DNA from: Ctenosaura bakeri
Lineage: Eukaryota > Chordata > Lepidosauria > Squamata > Iguanidae
Reading direction: 5' to 3'
Assembly: GCA_948474755.1 (NCBI GenBank)
Contig: CAOLHI010001297.1
Location: forward strand, 248,001-312,000
DNA: 64,000 bases
In this document: one piece after another, positions 43,865-55,735 of the stretch
Numbering within the stretch: the first letter of the stretch is position 1
Layout: every line of letters starts with the position of its first letter
Program-made: the position numbers and the translations under genes
The notes under the pieces: model-generated
What the model saw: only the letters and a program-made list of their open reading frames with translations
Databases searched by the model: none
Told to the model about the DNA's origin: nothing

Positions 43865-44756
43865 ACTAGCTCCATATCAGATTTTCAAACTGGACATTTA
43901 ATTATGATATGAATTATTCATTTATTTAGGAACATTTCTTACCCCTTCCCCACTGTGAAAGATCTCTATTATGTTCCTTCTTTGGTTCACTTCAGTAAAG
44001 TACAATAGAGCTTTGTAGAGTACAATGAGGGCCAGCAGAACTCTGGACAGAAGCGTCCCCCACAAACATATGTACTTGGTATTGGAGTCCACACTGCTGA
44101 ATTATGGACTGCTCTGAAAAATAAATATCAGGGCAAATTACATTTTTAAACAGTATGGAAATGTCCTTTAATGCCACATGTGTCATTATGATCTCAGGAA
44201 CATGGATCTGTTAGATGTAGCAGATTGATATTTTCTGATGATTTAGCATAAATGAGACCAGAAATTACATGAGAAGGCAAATATTTTCTTTCTGTAGAAA
44301 CAATAGTGGCACATAATGTGGATTTTGCTTAACTGCAAATCAACACTATTCATTATGTACAAGTGCCATCACAGCTGTGTTTTGTTTTGTTATTTACTGA
44401 GTATGGAAACACTGAAAATGGCATCTTCTAGGTAGGAGTGTAATGTGAAGAAGAAGAAAAACCCTGGGAAAATTGATTCCATTAAGATATAGCTTTTATT
44501 ATGATCACTATAAGAAGAGAAACAATAAATACTTAGATGTCAAAGGGCCAGTATACAATTTGTTTAGTCAGATTTCTTTGAGCCCTCACAGATTTCTCAA
44601 AAAGCAGAAGTTAATGCTAGTATCACTTCCATGACTTCTTTTAAAACACTTTTGGCCATAAACCTGTTGATGTATTTATATAAGATGCCCATGGAAGCAG
44701 TTATACATTTTTTTGTCCAATGTAGAAATGTTTCATTCAGTTCAAGCTTCTGAAAG
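43863..44756. other. No recognised feature
   Basis: No gene or repeat hallmark. Confidence 0.35.
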
Positions 44757-44810
44757 CTCAGGATCATAGAGTTGGCAGAGACCACAAGGGCCACTGAGTT
44801 GTGCCTGCAG
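44757..44810 (-). mobile_element. CR1 LINE tail fragment
   Basis: CTCAGGATCATAGAGTTGGC and GACCACAAGGGCCACTGAG are the CR1 3' end in complement; truncated after about 50 bp. Confidence 0.65.
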
Positions 44811-45779
44811 ATGTGCATTGCCTATGCATGCACATGATTGCACATTTGGTGTCTTGGTTCAATTGTGTAACAGTGCAATACAACATAAGGGTTACATAGC
44901 ATAACTCTGCACATGGAAATTTACAGTATGCAACCCAATGCAAGACCTTGGTTTCAGCAATGGGAATCATCCTATGAAAACTGTATTACTTATAAAATTA
45001 AGAGGTGAAAATCTGATCACCCAAACTTTAGAAAGAAACCTGAAGAACTATTCAAGGTGCTGAACCCTGTTTCCAAAACTGGTTAAAATTCAGAGCAACT
45101 TCCATAAAACTTGATGTGAATTTACCCTTTCTAAGCAACAGAGAAACCAGCCACAAATATTACCAATCATTTAACAATAGCAAATATGACATGAGTTTCC
45201 CCGTTTATGTTAAGCTGTTGAAGAGAACAAAGCTTTTGGGAAGCCAGCAACAGGCACAACTGTCCCAAAGAACAGTGACATCATTTCTTTTTTTATGCTG
45301 AAAAGAAAAACTCCTAGATTCTGAGTATGTTCAAAAACACTCTCTTCTTTTAATCTGAACTGTGTAACTTTAACAGCTTCAGTGGGGATGGGTGAGAATT
45401 TCATTTTAGTTTGTTTTTTTAGTCAGAATTTACTGAAATTCTGAAATCTGTGAGAAAGCAAAACTGGCAGATTTTCCCTCCCTTAGGGTGCTAATTAAAA
45501 ATAAAAAATAGATCCAGTAAGCCTGAAGTCTTCCTGTCTATCCTAGACTGGTCTATTCAGAAGTAATCCTCATTTATTTAAGACAAATATGCACAGAATT
45601 GTAGCCTGAATAAGACCAATACTAAGCCCAAGGATACCCATTTTCTCACTGCAAATTATTTTGGGGATCTTTTCAAATCTTGACTTTCAGGCAAATAATA
45701 AAGGAACGTGCCCCTACAATAAAGTATTCCTATGAAAATTCACCCTCAACAATATTATTTCTCTCAATAAGCATGGAGA
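44811..45779. other. No recognised feature
   Basis: No gene or known repeat. Confidence 0.35.
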
Positions 45780-46260
45780 AGAAAGATGTTATTACTATTC
45801 GACCATCCATGGTACAGTTCTTCTGCAGATTTGTCACTTTTCTCTGTGCTGAAAATTAAAAGTGAATTTGTGATGTCGTCATGAAATTTTCCTCTCCTGA
45901 CAAAACTTTGCACTCGGTGATGGAAATTCCTTCCATAATGCAGTCGTATATTCCATTTAATAAGCTAAAAACTCACCTAAGCTGGAAGAGCTCCAGCAGT
46001 ACTTATTTTAGATTGACAGCTATTTGTAAGCTACATTTTCCTATTTGAGTCCAATGACATGAATACATTTCCAGGAAGGCTCCTAGATGATTCTTTGAAA
46101 ATTAGTCATCCTTCTTCTTTAAAGAAAATGGAAATTAGGCAGGTGTCAGCATTTGCCATGAACTGACAGGATTTATCTTTCTGTGAAGCTCTGTTGGTAT
46201 TGTTTAATGACTAAAGGTGTGCAGGATTATAATTAAGGATATTTCTAGAAGACAACTGAA
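45780..46260. other. Candidate conserved non-coding element
   Basis: Unique-looking sequence with three TALE-type TGACAG words (GATTGACAGC near 46012, GGTGTCAGCA near 46143, ACTGACAGG near 46164) and TAAT/ATTA cores. No frame of note. Conservation itself not testable here. Confidence 0.3.
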
Positions 46261-46489
46261 GACATAGAAAGTTCAGGAGAAAGAAAATAGGAAGTTCCTA
46301 ACCTGCCATGGTTTGTCAGGACCTATGGAACTGAGAACACCATAAATCAATGGCAAAGCTAATGTTTGTTAACATTAATTCATTCACATTAATTCATCTT
46401 ATGGGAGAGGAACATGAATATAGATTGCATGTTAAGAAAAAAGGTTCCTTGCCAGTTTCTAGAATCTAAAAAAAAAAAATCAAGTTTGG

Positions 46490-46610
46490 ATATCTGTGGC
46501 CATCTAGAAGTTGTTGAACTTCAGTTCCCATCAGTCCTAGCCAGCTTGACCAATCATAAAACATGATGGCAGTAGTAGTTTATTATTCTGGAGGGTCAAA
46601 GATTCCCTGT
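46490..46610. mobile_element. hAT-type MITE, decayed
   Basis: TTGAACTTCAGTTCCCATCA, TAGCCAGCTTGACCAATCAT and CTGGAGGGTCAAAGATTCC are the ordered blocks of the same family as 43099-43238. Confidence 0.65.
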
Positions 46611-47467
46611 CTAGTATTTAATATACTCTTGCAGGAGAACTGAAAAGGACAATTTTAATTGTTCCTTGGGTCCTCCTGAGCATATATGGTCCCGCATAGT
46701 CTCAGTCCATACCCTTTGACAAGATGTGGACAGTTCTGAAGCAAGCTGGACTACAGGATGAAGATCACAGAGCCCCTCAGCACCACCTATTTTTAACACA
46801 ACCACCTCAATGGTTCCATCTTGCTTGGCTTTCAGCAGGGACAAATTTTGATCCCTCTTTTCAAATGTACATGAAGAAAGAATGACCACCATATAATCAT
46901 TGTAATTTCAAAGAGGAATCCTGGAAACACACACCAGAGTATACCTTTTTGAAGTCTGCTGAAGCCATATTTAAGGATTTGCCTGATGGGAATATAAGTA
47001 CACATGTATGCAGCACCTCCAAATGTCCTTACACATTGGTGCCCTTTCTGATCAATATGGAAATGTCTAGTATGCTTGTTTGGGGTGAGGTTCTTTGAGA
47101 CAAGGGCACAAATATAAGACTCCATTGACATCACTCATTGGGCCCTCCACATGTTTGAGCAACTTTCTGAATAGGGCATAAAGAGGGAGCACCTTGAGGG
47201 AGGGAGAGAGGGAAAGAAGGGGATGGGAAGGGATTATTCTGTACAAATTGCCCTGCCCAGAGAAAGACAAGACTTAGTGTGATAAAGAATCACTTAGTTC
47301 TCACCTAAGAAAAGAAAATTATAAGAAGCTGTTTGGGTCCACATCTGTATTATAATCGTAGGCTTAAATCCAGACAACACTGCAGACCTCACTGAAGTTA
47401 AGCAATATTTTGAGTGTTCAGACAAGTGGGCCATGGTTCAAAGTTCTTTGTCTGTCACAGAATCTTA
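46611..47467. other. No gene; CR1 tail start at the right edge
   Basis: Frames at 46611-47270 (minus) have no domain. The last bases CACAGAATCTTA are the outer part of the CR1 octamer tail, separated from the CR1 body by MITE copy C. Confidence 0.4.
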
Positions 47468-47899
47468 GGCTCTTTTTGCATGGCATTTTTGAAGTGAAAG
47501 GACCCCTTCAGCATCGCGTAAATGTGAGGAGCAGTCTGCATGATGCACTCACATTTACGCAATGCTCAAGGGCCTTACGTGGACCGCGCACAGATTTTTT
47601 CATTTACGGCTCAAAGCTGAAAATGGTACACCGTCACTCATCGCTCCTGAGCCCCGCGCGCACTTAACTGGTGTGCGGTGACTCGGGAGCTGGGCCAGTC
47701 GCATGTCCTCTCCTCAGCGCAGCCTGTGAGGCCCCAGGCTGCACTGAGAATGGAAGAGGCAGAGTGCTTGAGCGAGGAGGAAGGAGCTGCAGAGCCGAAG
47801 CAGCAGGGAAGCAGCAGGGAAGCGGCAGCGTTCCTTCCAAGGCTTCTCGCGTGAGGACCCCAACCAAGCAGCATGAAAAGGTGAAGTGCAAAAAGGGCC
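47468..47899 (+). mobile_element. PIF/Harbinger-like GC-rich MITE, copy C, nested in CR1 tail
   Basis: 432 bp from GGCTCTTTTTGCATGG to GCAAAAAGGGCC with a perfect 3-bp duplication TTA (47465-47467, 47900-47902). Inner blocks as in B (GTGAGGAGCAGTCTGCATGA, CATTTACGGCTCAAAGC). Its splice-donor site is damaged (CAG|TTAAGT on the minus strand). Removing it restores CAGAATCTTAGAATCATGG, a CR1 tail. Frames through it are repeat-derived. Confidence 0.9.
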
Positions 47900-48440
47900 T
47901 TAGAATCATGGAAAAGACCACAAAGGCCATCAAGTCAAACTCTCTGTCACGCAGGAATACACCACCAAAACATTCCTGACAGATGGCCATCCAGCCTCTG
48001 TTTAAAAACCTCCAAAGAAGGAGACACCACCACACCCCCAGGCAGCAGATTCCACTTTCAAACTGCTCATACCTTCAGGAAGTTCTACCTAATGTTTAGA
48101 TGGAATCTCTTTTCCTGGAGTTTGAGGCCATTGTTCCATATCCTAGTCTCTGGAGCAACAGAAAGCAGGCATGCTCCATCCTCCATATGACATCCCATCA
48201 AATATTTAAATGTTGCTGTCATGTTACCTCTTAACCTTACCTTCTCCAGGCTAAACATACCCTGTTCCCTTAGCCTCTATTCATATGACAGAGCTTCTTT
48301 TTAAACATTTTGGTTGCCCTTCTCTGGACATGTTCCAGCTTGTCAATATCCTTCCTGAACTGTGGTGCTCAGGTCTAGACACAGTATTCCACATAGGGTC
48401 TTGCCAAAGTCTTTTCTTTCTTAAAAAATCTATTGGGTCA
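47900..48440 (-). mobile_element. CR1 LINE 3' fragment
   Basis: Complement of CR1: GAATCATGGAAAAGACCAC, GGCCATCCAGCCTCTG, GGAAGTTCTACCTAATGTT, TTCTCCAGGCTAAACATACC, GACATGTTCCAGCTTGTC and AGACACAGTATTCCACAT. The best preserved CR1 of the window, about 540 bp; stops in all frames. Confidence 0.9.
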
Positions 48441-49772
48441 TCATTCCAGTCTCCAAATGCCATTAGCTCTGCTTGCCTCAACTATAAGTTGCCAGTTCAT
48501 GCATCAGTGGTAGTACAAGGCATGGTTTGTAAACCACTTCAAACTATTCATTTCTAATTTGAGTTTCCTAGCTAATCATAAATCATTATCAGTCACTTTG
48601 AAGAGTGAAATATCTGTTGCCATTGTTGGGGTAGATGGAAACAGATGAAATTACAGAGACAAAATCCTTGAATTCTTCCCACAAAATAGGATGAAATCCA
48701 GGCCATCTGCAGGCAGACAGGATATAGCTAATTGTAATGTATATGTACCCCAGCAGTGGTACACAGCAGTGGATATACTTCTGTTGAGCACTCCCACTAG
48801 ACCAGCCATTCATGAAATTATGACCCCTTTTGTAAGCCACTAAATTCTGATTGTACTTCCCATGAACCCAGCTCAGCCATGGCTAGATTATGTCCAAACC
48901 AAAATGTTCAGAATGAAAGCACAGTTGTAAATCATGTAGGAGTTCAATGACCTTGTCATTTCAAAATGCCTAAACCCTCTGAGTAGTGTGATTTTGATTT
49001 CCCCTGCTTTCACTCTCTATAATTTCTTTGTTTTTCTTGATATAATATTGAACTTGTTCTCCCTCCCTCATTTTTTCCCAAGTGACAGCAGTTAATGTGG
49101 GGGAAACAAACAAACAAACAAAAACCTCTAATGGGATGGAATCACATAGCTGGAAAGACACCAGAGAGTGCAAATGGTTGCACTACCAAAATTGGCTTCA
49201 TTTGAGCTGGCTAGAGAAGCACTGGATTTAGCCCCCCTCCCTCTCCCCTCCAATTCTAGGACAGCCTTACATAAAAATGTTTTCTACCTCTGTCTGTTCA
49301 TTTTTGCTTCACAGTTCTGCTGACATAGATCCATGGAAGGACAAACTTGACTTTTCAATATCCTAAATGGGAAATCCATCTTGTCCTTATTCACATAAGT
49401 ATGTCAATGTGGAAAAATTAAACTGAGTTGTAACACCAAGAGTTTAAATCTTTTTTTTTTTTAAGTAAAACAGTTCTCCATGATGGTTGATTACAATAGT
49501 TTTGTGATTTTTTTTAAAAAAATTTGTATATATCTCCGGGCTTTTTGGCAAAAAAAAGAAAAAGAAAAAAGAAGAAGTACAAAAAATGTTTTACACAGAA
49601 AACATGGAGTTTTGCAAGAAATGAGTTTTGCACAAGAATGTTCATTTTGTGCAATCTCACAGAAAAGACTTTTGTGTGCAATCCACACACAGGCACAAAG
49701 ACACACACAAAAGACTGGAAAAAAGGCACTAGTCTGTTGTTTTTTTTTGTTGAAAGACACTACACACACACG

Positions 49773-49773
<1 letters not shown>
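48441..49773. other. No gene; (CAAA)n at 49105-49124 and A/T-rich repeat at 49450-49770
   Basis: 49550-49700 has the TTTTGTGCA/TTTTGCACAAG motif family. The frames here are low complexity. Confidence 0.4.

Positions 49774-49812
<39 letters not shown>
49774..49812. repeat. (TA)n microsatellite
   Basis: Uninterrupted TA run. Confidence 0.95.
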
Positions 49813-49820
<8 letters not shown>

Positions 49821-50214
49821 ATATTAAAAAAAATCTGGCTGTAATTTACAGATTTGTTTTATTTTGTATAAACAGGATTTCCAGACAGGTTGTTCCAATT
49901 TGTATGTTCATTGGCTGGCATATATCACTTTACTGAAAGCTATCAATACGCCTAAATGAAATAGTTAATATACCTTCTGTTTAGAAAGACACAATCATGT
50001 AAGAGTGAAAGACTTAGGGCCATTGTCTTCTAGAATCCAAAACAAAACAAGAAACTTCTGAAAAAAAACATGTAAGATATCTCCTGCTTTTAGACCAGAT
50101 TTTTATATACATCCCCACTATCTTTTGGATGTATGATTAAAATAATAATATAGAAGAAGACCTATCAGATAAGCTAAGGAAGGGCAAAAGTGGCTGAAAG
50201 TTTCCATAATGGAG
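49813..50214. other. No recognised feature
   Basis: Nothing identified. Confidence 0.35.
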
Positions 50215-50340
50215 CAGTAAATCCATTCTGGATTTTAATCTGAACTTTAAGGGAGCTATCCAAAGTGCTGGACTTATTTTGAGCCCCACTGACATGGAAG
50301 TCACTGGTCATCACTGGAGGATGGGCCACCTCTAGTCTTA
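50215..50340 (-). repeat. Unclassified dispersed repeat X1, copy f
   Basis: Minus strand: CACTTTGGATAGCTCCCTTA, AAGTTCAGATTAAAATCCAG, then GGATTTACTGCTCC. The frame reads STLDSSLKVQIKIQNGFTA, in line with copies a and b. Confidence 0.55.
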
Positions 50341-51289
50341 GAGAGATGAAAGAAGGTTTGTATGAAGAAGATTCAGTTTCTAGTATCTCCAGTGAAAAAT
50401 GATCAGTAGCAAATGTGAAGGAGGATCTTTAGCTGAGGCTGTAGCTGACTGGCAGAACGGACAGTATAGGCCTGACAGACCAACAATCTAATTCACTATA
50501 TAAGGGACCTTTATGTGGGCACAGCAAGTAATGACAGCTAATGCTTGCAAAGTTGATTTTGCAAGGACTCATCACCAAAAAACCCAGAAGCAATAGACCA
50601 CACTTATAGCACACTATTGCCTTTTCATAATATTTAGTGAGTGATGACAATTGAGTATTCTCCGGATCCCTCGGCCTTTTTACATGGCAGTTACTATAAT
50701 CAAGCCTTGGTGAGATTCACAAATGCAACCAGCTGTGCTTGGAATTGAAGCATGGAGCTAGATCCTTAAAAGGCTTTGGAAACATCAAAAAAATTACATT
50801 GATAGAGCAATAGTTCTACCCACCCCTCAATTTTCCTAGCTCATCTAATTCACTGCTTTTGCTTTTCGCTCTCCCTCCCCCCTCCACCGCAAGCCACCCT
50901 CTGGCTCCCCTCAAAGCCAGTCAGTGATCAAAATTGCTTTTCAGTCCAAGATTCCAGTCCATTTAACAAATAACCATGGTGTGTTGTTTACGTGGGGTTT
51001 CATGCAGTTCCATCAATTCTCATCCTCACCTCTTTATAAGTGAGCGCAGATGATGGAAAACTATTTCAGCCCTTGAGATAAGATGCTAAGCACTGAAGGG
51101 CAGTTCACTGACAGAATAAATGCAGAATATAAGCCAGGGAGGTGGGGAGGGGAAGCATCCCACATACGGAATGCAATGGTTCAAATTTAACAAAGGAAAG
51201 GTGGGATGGTAAGATGTCAATTACAATGCTGTGGCTGCAGGTAACTCACATGTCAATGGGACAAAGAATCTGTTCTCAGTTCTTGTCTG
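50341..51289. other. No recognised feature
   Basis: Nothing identified. Confidence 0.35.
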
Positions 51290-51375
51290 CATATTAAAGT
51301 CCTAGGCAATGTTCTGAACCCTACCTCAAAAGAGGTTCAGATTGGACTAAAAGTTTAAGAGTATATTTCTCAGCC
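51290..51375 (+). repeat. Unclassified dispersed repeat X1, copy g (short)
   Basis: GAGGTTCAGATTGGACTAAAAG matches the central X1 block; flanks are too decayed to extend. Confidence 0.3.
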
Positions 51376-51929
51376 CACTGATAAAAGAGCTAATAGAAGC
51401 CACTGTGATGGTGACAACAATGGTAACAACAATGGTGATGCTGCTGCTCACAATCATAATCATAAATTTTTTGTGCACAGTGTTGTGAGTTAGAGTTTCC
51501 CAGGGTGTTAATCCTTTTGGGAAATTCTATGGAAGCTAAAGCTATTAGGAATTAGCCATCTTTTAGCAGAGTTGCAGAAAAAAACATGTCTCAATCTCTG
51601 TGTGACTGACTTAGAAAGCAAAATGAGGCAGGCAGTTTCAGGTTCCAAACTTAGAAGATTTATTAATAAACTTTACAATTACATATGCGTCAGAAAAACT
51701 AGATCATAACTAACTAACAGAAGGATTTGGGAGGATAGTAGCTTCATTCTTAACTCACCAACTTCTTGGTGGAGAGGCGAGATAGGAGAGAAATAGCACC
51801 TTGTCTGAAGGTGTAAGGATAAGACCTCAGTGACAGAAGAAATTGAAACTGCATGTATCCCACCTGACAATAAAGTATGTATGATAGTGGAATGGACTGT
51901 TTCAATGGCTCTACTTCCACTCTCTGCCT
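51376..51929. other. No recognised feature
   Basis: A plus-strand TTTATTAATAAAC near 51658 could be the reverse of a poly-A signal in an LTR, but no ends were found. Confidence 0.25.
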
Positions 51930-52015
51930 TCTGTCAGTGATGTTAATCATGGGGATGGATCAGATGGTCTTTGAAATCTCTTCCAGAAGTATAATTCTCT
52001 GACTGATTTTATCTC
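51930..52015 (+). mobile_element. CR1 LINE tail fragment
   Basis: GGGGATGGATCAGATGGTC and ATAATTCTCTGACTG are the decayed CR1 3' end and octamer tail. Confidence 0.5.
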
Positions 52016-53524
52016 TGGTTCTTCTTTACATTACATTCTTTAATGAACAGCCTACAGTGGCATTTACCTCTGCAAAGCTATTAGATGACTGATCTCATCA
52101 CCCAAACAATAGTCCTGGCAATGACCAGTGGCTGAGGATGATGGCACATGATGAGAGCATCAAGACAGTAGACAGCCTATATTTTCAAGAACTTGGTCAC
52201 CACTCCACTCTAACTAGGAAATTTGGGCAGTTGTAATCTCAGAAGTAATACTTTCAAAACTCTACAGTGCAGTGCCATTCACTTAGTCATGAAGATCATC
52301 AGGAGATTGGCTGAAATGACTAGGGCTTAAATCGAATTACTGATCTCAATTATAGTAGACAAGCTAAATTAATGATATTAGAAATTGATTCAGTTGGCTT
52401 GTTTTAGCTGGGATTTCCAGTTGGATTCAGGTTCAGGGTTGCAGCCCACAGTTGCTGCCTGACAAAGTCTCCAGTACTAGATAGACAAAGTGAAAATGTT
52501 GGAAAAATAGTCTGTATATGTTCCAGAGAATGAAGCCTTCTCAAGACAAAAGTAGGAATTTGTTGAATGCTATGTAATTTGATAGTCTGAGCACACAAAT
52601 GGTGATTAATGTATGCCTGTCAGTGAAATGTTTCAAATTTAATTTCAATGCTTGCAGCAAATAAAGTCTATGAGAATTTCATATTCTAGTCTGCTTTGAG
52701 ATTTAGATCTGATGCTGTGACACCATCATTCCATTTTTCCTGAATGGGTCATTATGTCATTTTTTACACAGCCACAGTACAAGCGCAAGCCTGGTGAGAG
52801 ACAATGCATCATTCTGATGTTATTTTTCAAATGTAAAAATGAAGAAGCTCACCATGTATGCACACAGAAACACACAGAAACTTCCGTCCACAAACATCTG
52901 CCTTTTGCCAAAACAGACTAGTGGTCTATTTTGTGTTGTAGTGTCTGCACTTGGAGTGAACAGCCTCTGGTATTTGGGGAGATCTCTGAACTGTTTTGAC
53001 ACATGCTAGATGCATTCCCTATTGAACTACCTATGGCAGGGCTTTTCCAGGCCACACAGCAAACTAAGGCAATCCAAACCTCACTAAAAGAAGTACTAAG
53101 AGGAATTATCTTTGTGGAGCATAAACTTCCCCTGTCCATGTGGACCATCAGTCCAATCACCACTCAACATCATACATCACCAGGCAATGTTGTAGTAGAA
53201 CTAGGGCTTGCAGAGTCAAATGAGCTGCAATTTCTTTTTTAAAGTGAACGGATGTGATTATGGTTAAAATCCTGCTGACACATTATGTGGGCATAACTAC
53301 ACTGCACGTGGGAGTGAGAGAAAAGACTCATGGGCCCACTGACAATGAAGGAAGTAAGGCACTGGCAAAATAAGCTCCTTGAAGTTAACAGATATTCAGG
53401 AGCATCCTTTTAGTGACCTATGCTTGTCTAAATTGTGCCACACATGGCGGGGGGAAATTATCCCTCTTAATGCAAAAGATTACTGACAGCAGCAGAAGCA
53501 GAGTTTCACATATAGCAATGCCAC
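52016..53524. other. No recognised feature
   Basis: No gene; 52600-52830 is unique-looking, AT-rich sequence. Confidence 0.3.
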
Positions 53525-53650
53525 ATGTTGCAGTTTTGCATTCTGCTTTGTGGTCTTACATTTTGCATTGCAGTTACCCATGGCACTTTGTGGTTGTGCA
53601 TTGCAGTTGTGATGTGCAGTTCTACACTGTACATTGTGCATTGCCCAGTT
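53525..53650. repeat. Decayed tandem repeat, units of about 34-41 bp
   Basis: The words CTTTGTGGT and TTGCATTGCAGTT recur at spacings of 41, 34 and about 40 bases (GCTTTGTGGTC...TTGCATTGCAGTT, ACTTTGTGGTTGTGCATTGCAG, TTGTGCATTGCCC). Confidence 0.5.
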
Positions 53651-53701
53651 ATTCACATGTGTGGCACAATTTTGTTATTCTGCATAGAGGTTGCAGATTG
53701 C

Positions 53702-54232
53702 TGGTGTTGCATATCTCCCAGTAATCTTTATTAAAATAATAAACAAGGAAAGATATTGGGTGTTATAACTATATCCAGGCAGTACAGAACTTCAAAAATA
53801 TGTTCATCTGGTTTCTTATAGCTTAGCCCAGTATACAGGTACAGGACTTTCACATACACACAAGCCTTGGGTTTCCCTTTTGCTCAAAGGCTTAATTCCC
53901 AAATCAGGGTCACACCTTCTACGTCAACTTAAAATGGTTTAATTTCTCCTCTCTCTCTCTCTCTCTCTCTCTCCCTCCCTCTTGACCTCTGAGAAGACAA
54001 CCACTCTTATTCAGATAACCATCCTGGCCAACTGAAGGGCTCTGTCACTGAAGGAATTGTTCAAATCCATATCCCTGTGTCTTGTATATAGATCTTCTCC
54101 TCTACAACCGCAGTCCCTCCCTCTCACCAATAGTCTGAGTTTCTCTCATACAGAGCCACTTTGGTTACATGGCAACCTGTTGCTGGGGCTGTCCTGCCAC
54201 TCAGGTTACCCACAACCGAAGACTCCATCACA
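53702..54232 (-). mobile_element. Probable solo LTR (copy B)
   Basis: Minus strand starts TGTGATGGAGTCTTCGG at 54232 and ends GCAACACCA at 53702 (TG...CA). Several AATAAA-like signals lie near the 3' end. A (TC)n microsatellite sits at 53947-53973. Aligns in blocks with copy A (GAGAAGACAACC, CCCTCCCTCT, AGAGCCA). No duplication or genes. Confidence 0.55.
53947..53973. repeat. (TC)n microsatellite inside LTR copy B
   Basis: Pure CT run followed by CCCTCCCTC. Confidence 0.9.
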
Positions 54233-55329
54233 GGTTTCCCATTGTGAGGCTCCTGAATACTGACTGTAAGGGAACCCATACAGGAGACTCCAATTGCACC
54301 AGCACTGTGCTCTGGACTTCCCCAAGGCATCTGATTGGCCACTATATCAACAGAGGGCTAGACTAAATAGGCTTTCAGCTCAAGCATGTCTCTTTACATG
54401 TAACCTGACTAAAGGAACAGATGGAGTGTAGGCTGAAGCTCTTTGGCTTGATGTATCACAAGTTCCACACAGCTAGTCTAACTTTTTCAAAATGATGATT
54501 ACGATGACGACGACAATGTTTTGGCCTTCATAAAAATGTCACAGCTGGTAGCCTTTCAAGACTCTCTTGTTCTCACTGATATATTTTTTTTCAGTCATCC
54601 TTAAACATCACCTAAGTGTGCATCTACATTTCTTTGATCCTACCTCTTTTCTTCCAGTACAGAAAAACCACCAAAGTAGGCCACTGATAATTGCCTTCTT
54701 GGTTCAAATGCTAGGGTATTTTTTTTGTAGTCAAGCATCCTGATTATTTGAGGTATCATTTATTCTTGACAGGTGGCTGAACAAGCCTTTAAACAAATCC
54801 CAGCATTCTTAAGACATCAGTAACTGTGACCTTTCTACCTTGAAGAGTCTCTTGTTTTTCTTCCCTGCTGCCTCCCTCACAACAATCCTGTTTTGATCAT
54901 CTGTTTTAAAGCAAGATACAAGTTTAATGCTTCCTAGCATGTCTCATGGACAAGATCTTGCACCTTTCAACATTAAACTCAAATGCTGTACTTGCTTCCT
55001 TTCACTGGCACATCTGATTCAGAAGCACAGATATAACTGCTTAATATTACTTAAGAGTGGGGTCTATAACAAAATATAAAGGCACTCCTGTTCAGAGTGC
55101 TAGCCAGCAAGCCAGATCCTTTCTGAGAATATTCCATTTCATGTTCCCTCTCACCGTAATTTTCCATTGCCCCTTTCAGCAAACCACAGCCACTGAGGAT
55201 GTTTACCTTTTGTTAAAACTGTTCTCTCTCCATCATTTTATGGTCTTTCTCAACCTCTTGGGACTTTTTGTATTCCCACAAACCTCCTTCTTCTCTTCCT
55301 CATCCCCTTTAATTATTACAACTGTTCAA
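54233..55329. other. No recognised feature
   Basis: No gene or named repeat. Confidence 0.35.
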
Positions 55330-55440
55330 TAAAATGGGTCTATATTATCACCCTCACATCACAGGTGGGTGTGGTTGAACAAAGGAAAGAATTGTGACTT
55401 GCCTTAGGTAGCCTGAGTAAATTGCTGAGTAAATTCCCGA
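55330..55440 (+). mobile_element. MIR-like SINE fragment
   Basis: ATTATCACCCTCACATCACAG followed by GAATTGTGACTTGCCTTAGG resembles the core-SINE/MIR body (…GTGACTTGCCCAAGGTCA…). Weak. Confidence 0.3.
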
Positions 55441-55691
55441 TGGGTCAATAGAATTGGGCCAATTAAGTCTGAACAAGTGTTGTTGTTGTTTTCAACTCCT
55501 GTAATGTATTCAGGCTTTCTATGTGGCAATGGGAGGGAACTATGTCAGCAAACTCTATGTCTAATGTATACTTAATCCCTATACTGCTGTGTCTGTGGAG
55601 TGAGCAATAGGAGCAGAAACACTTGAAAATCAAGTATACCAATCATGTGAAAGAGTCCTCCTTTGTTACTATAAGATCTGCCCTCAAGGTG

Positions 55692-55735
55692 TATCTTGAC
55701 TACAGTTCCCATAATCTCTTATCATTGACTATGCT
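55692..55735. mobile_element. hAT-type MITE fragment next to LTR copy E
   Basis: TTGACTACAGTTCCCATAAT and TTGACTATGCT match the family of 43099-43238; the sequence stops where the LTR starts, as if interrupted by it. Confidence 0.4.

Noticed and set aside
47638..48035. 123-codon minus and 102-codon plus frames
   Set aside because: Inside MITE copy C and the adjoining CR1 tail.
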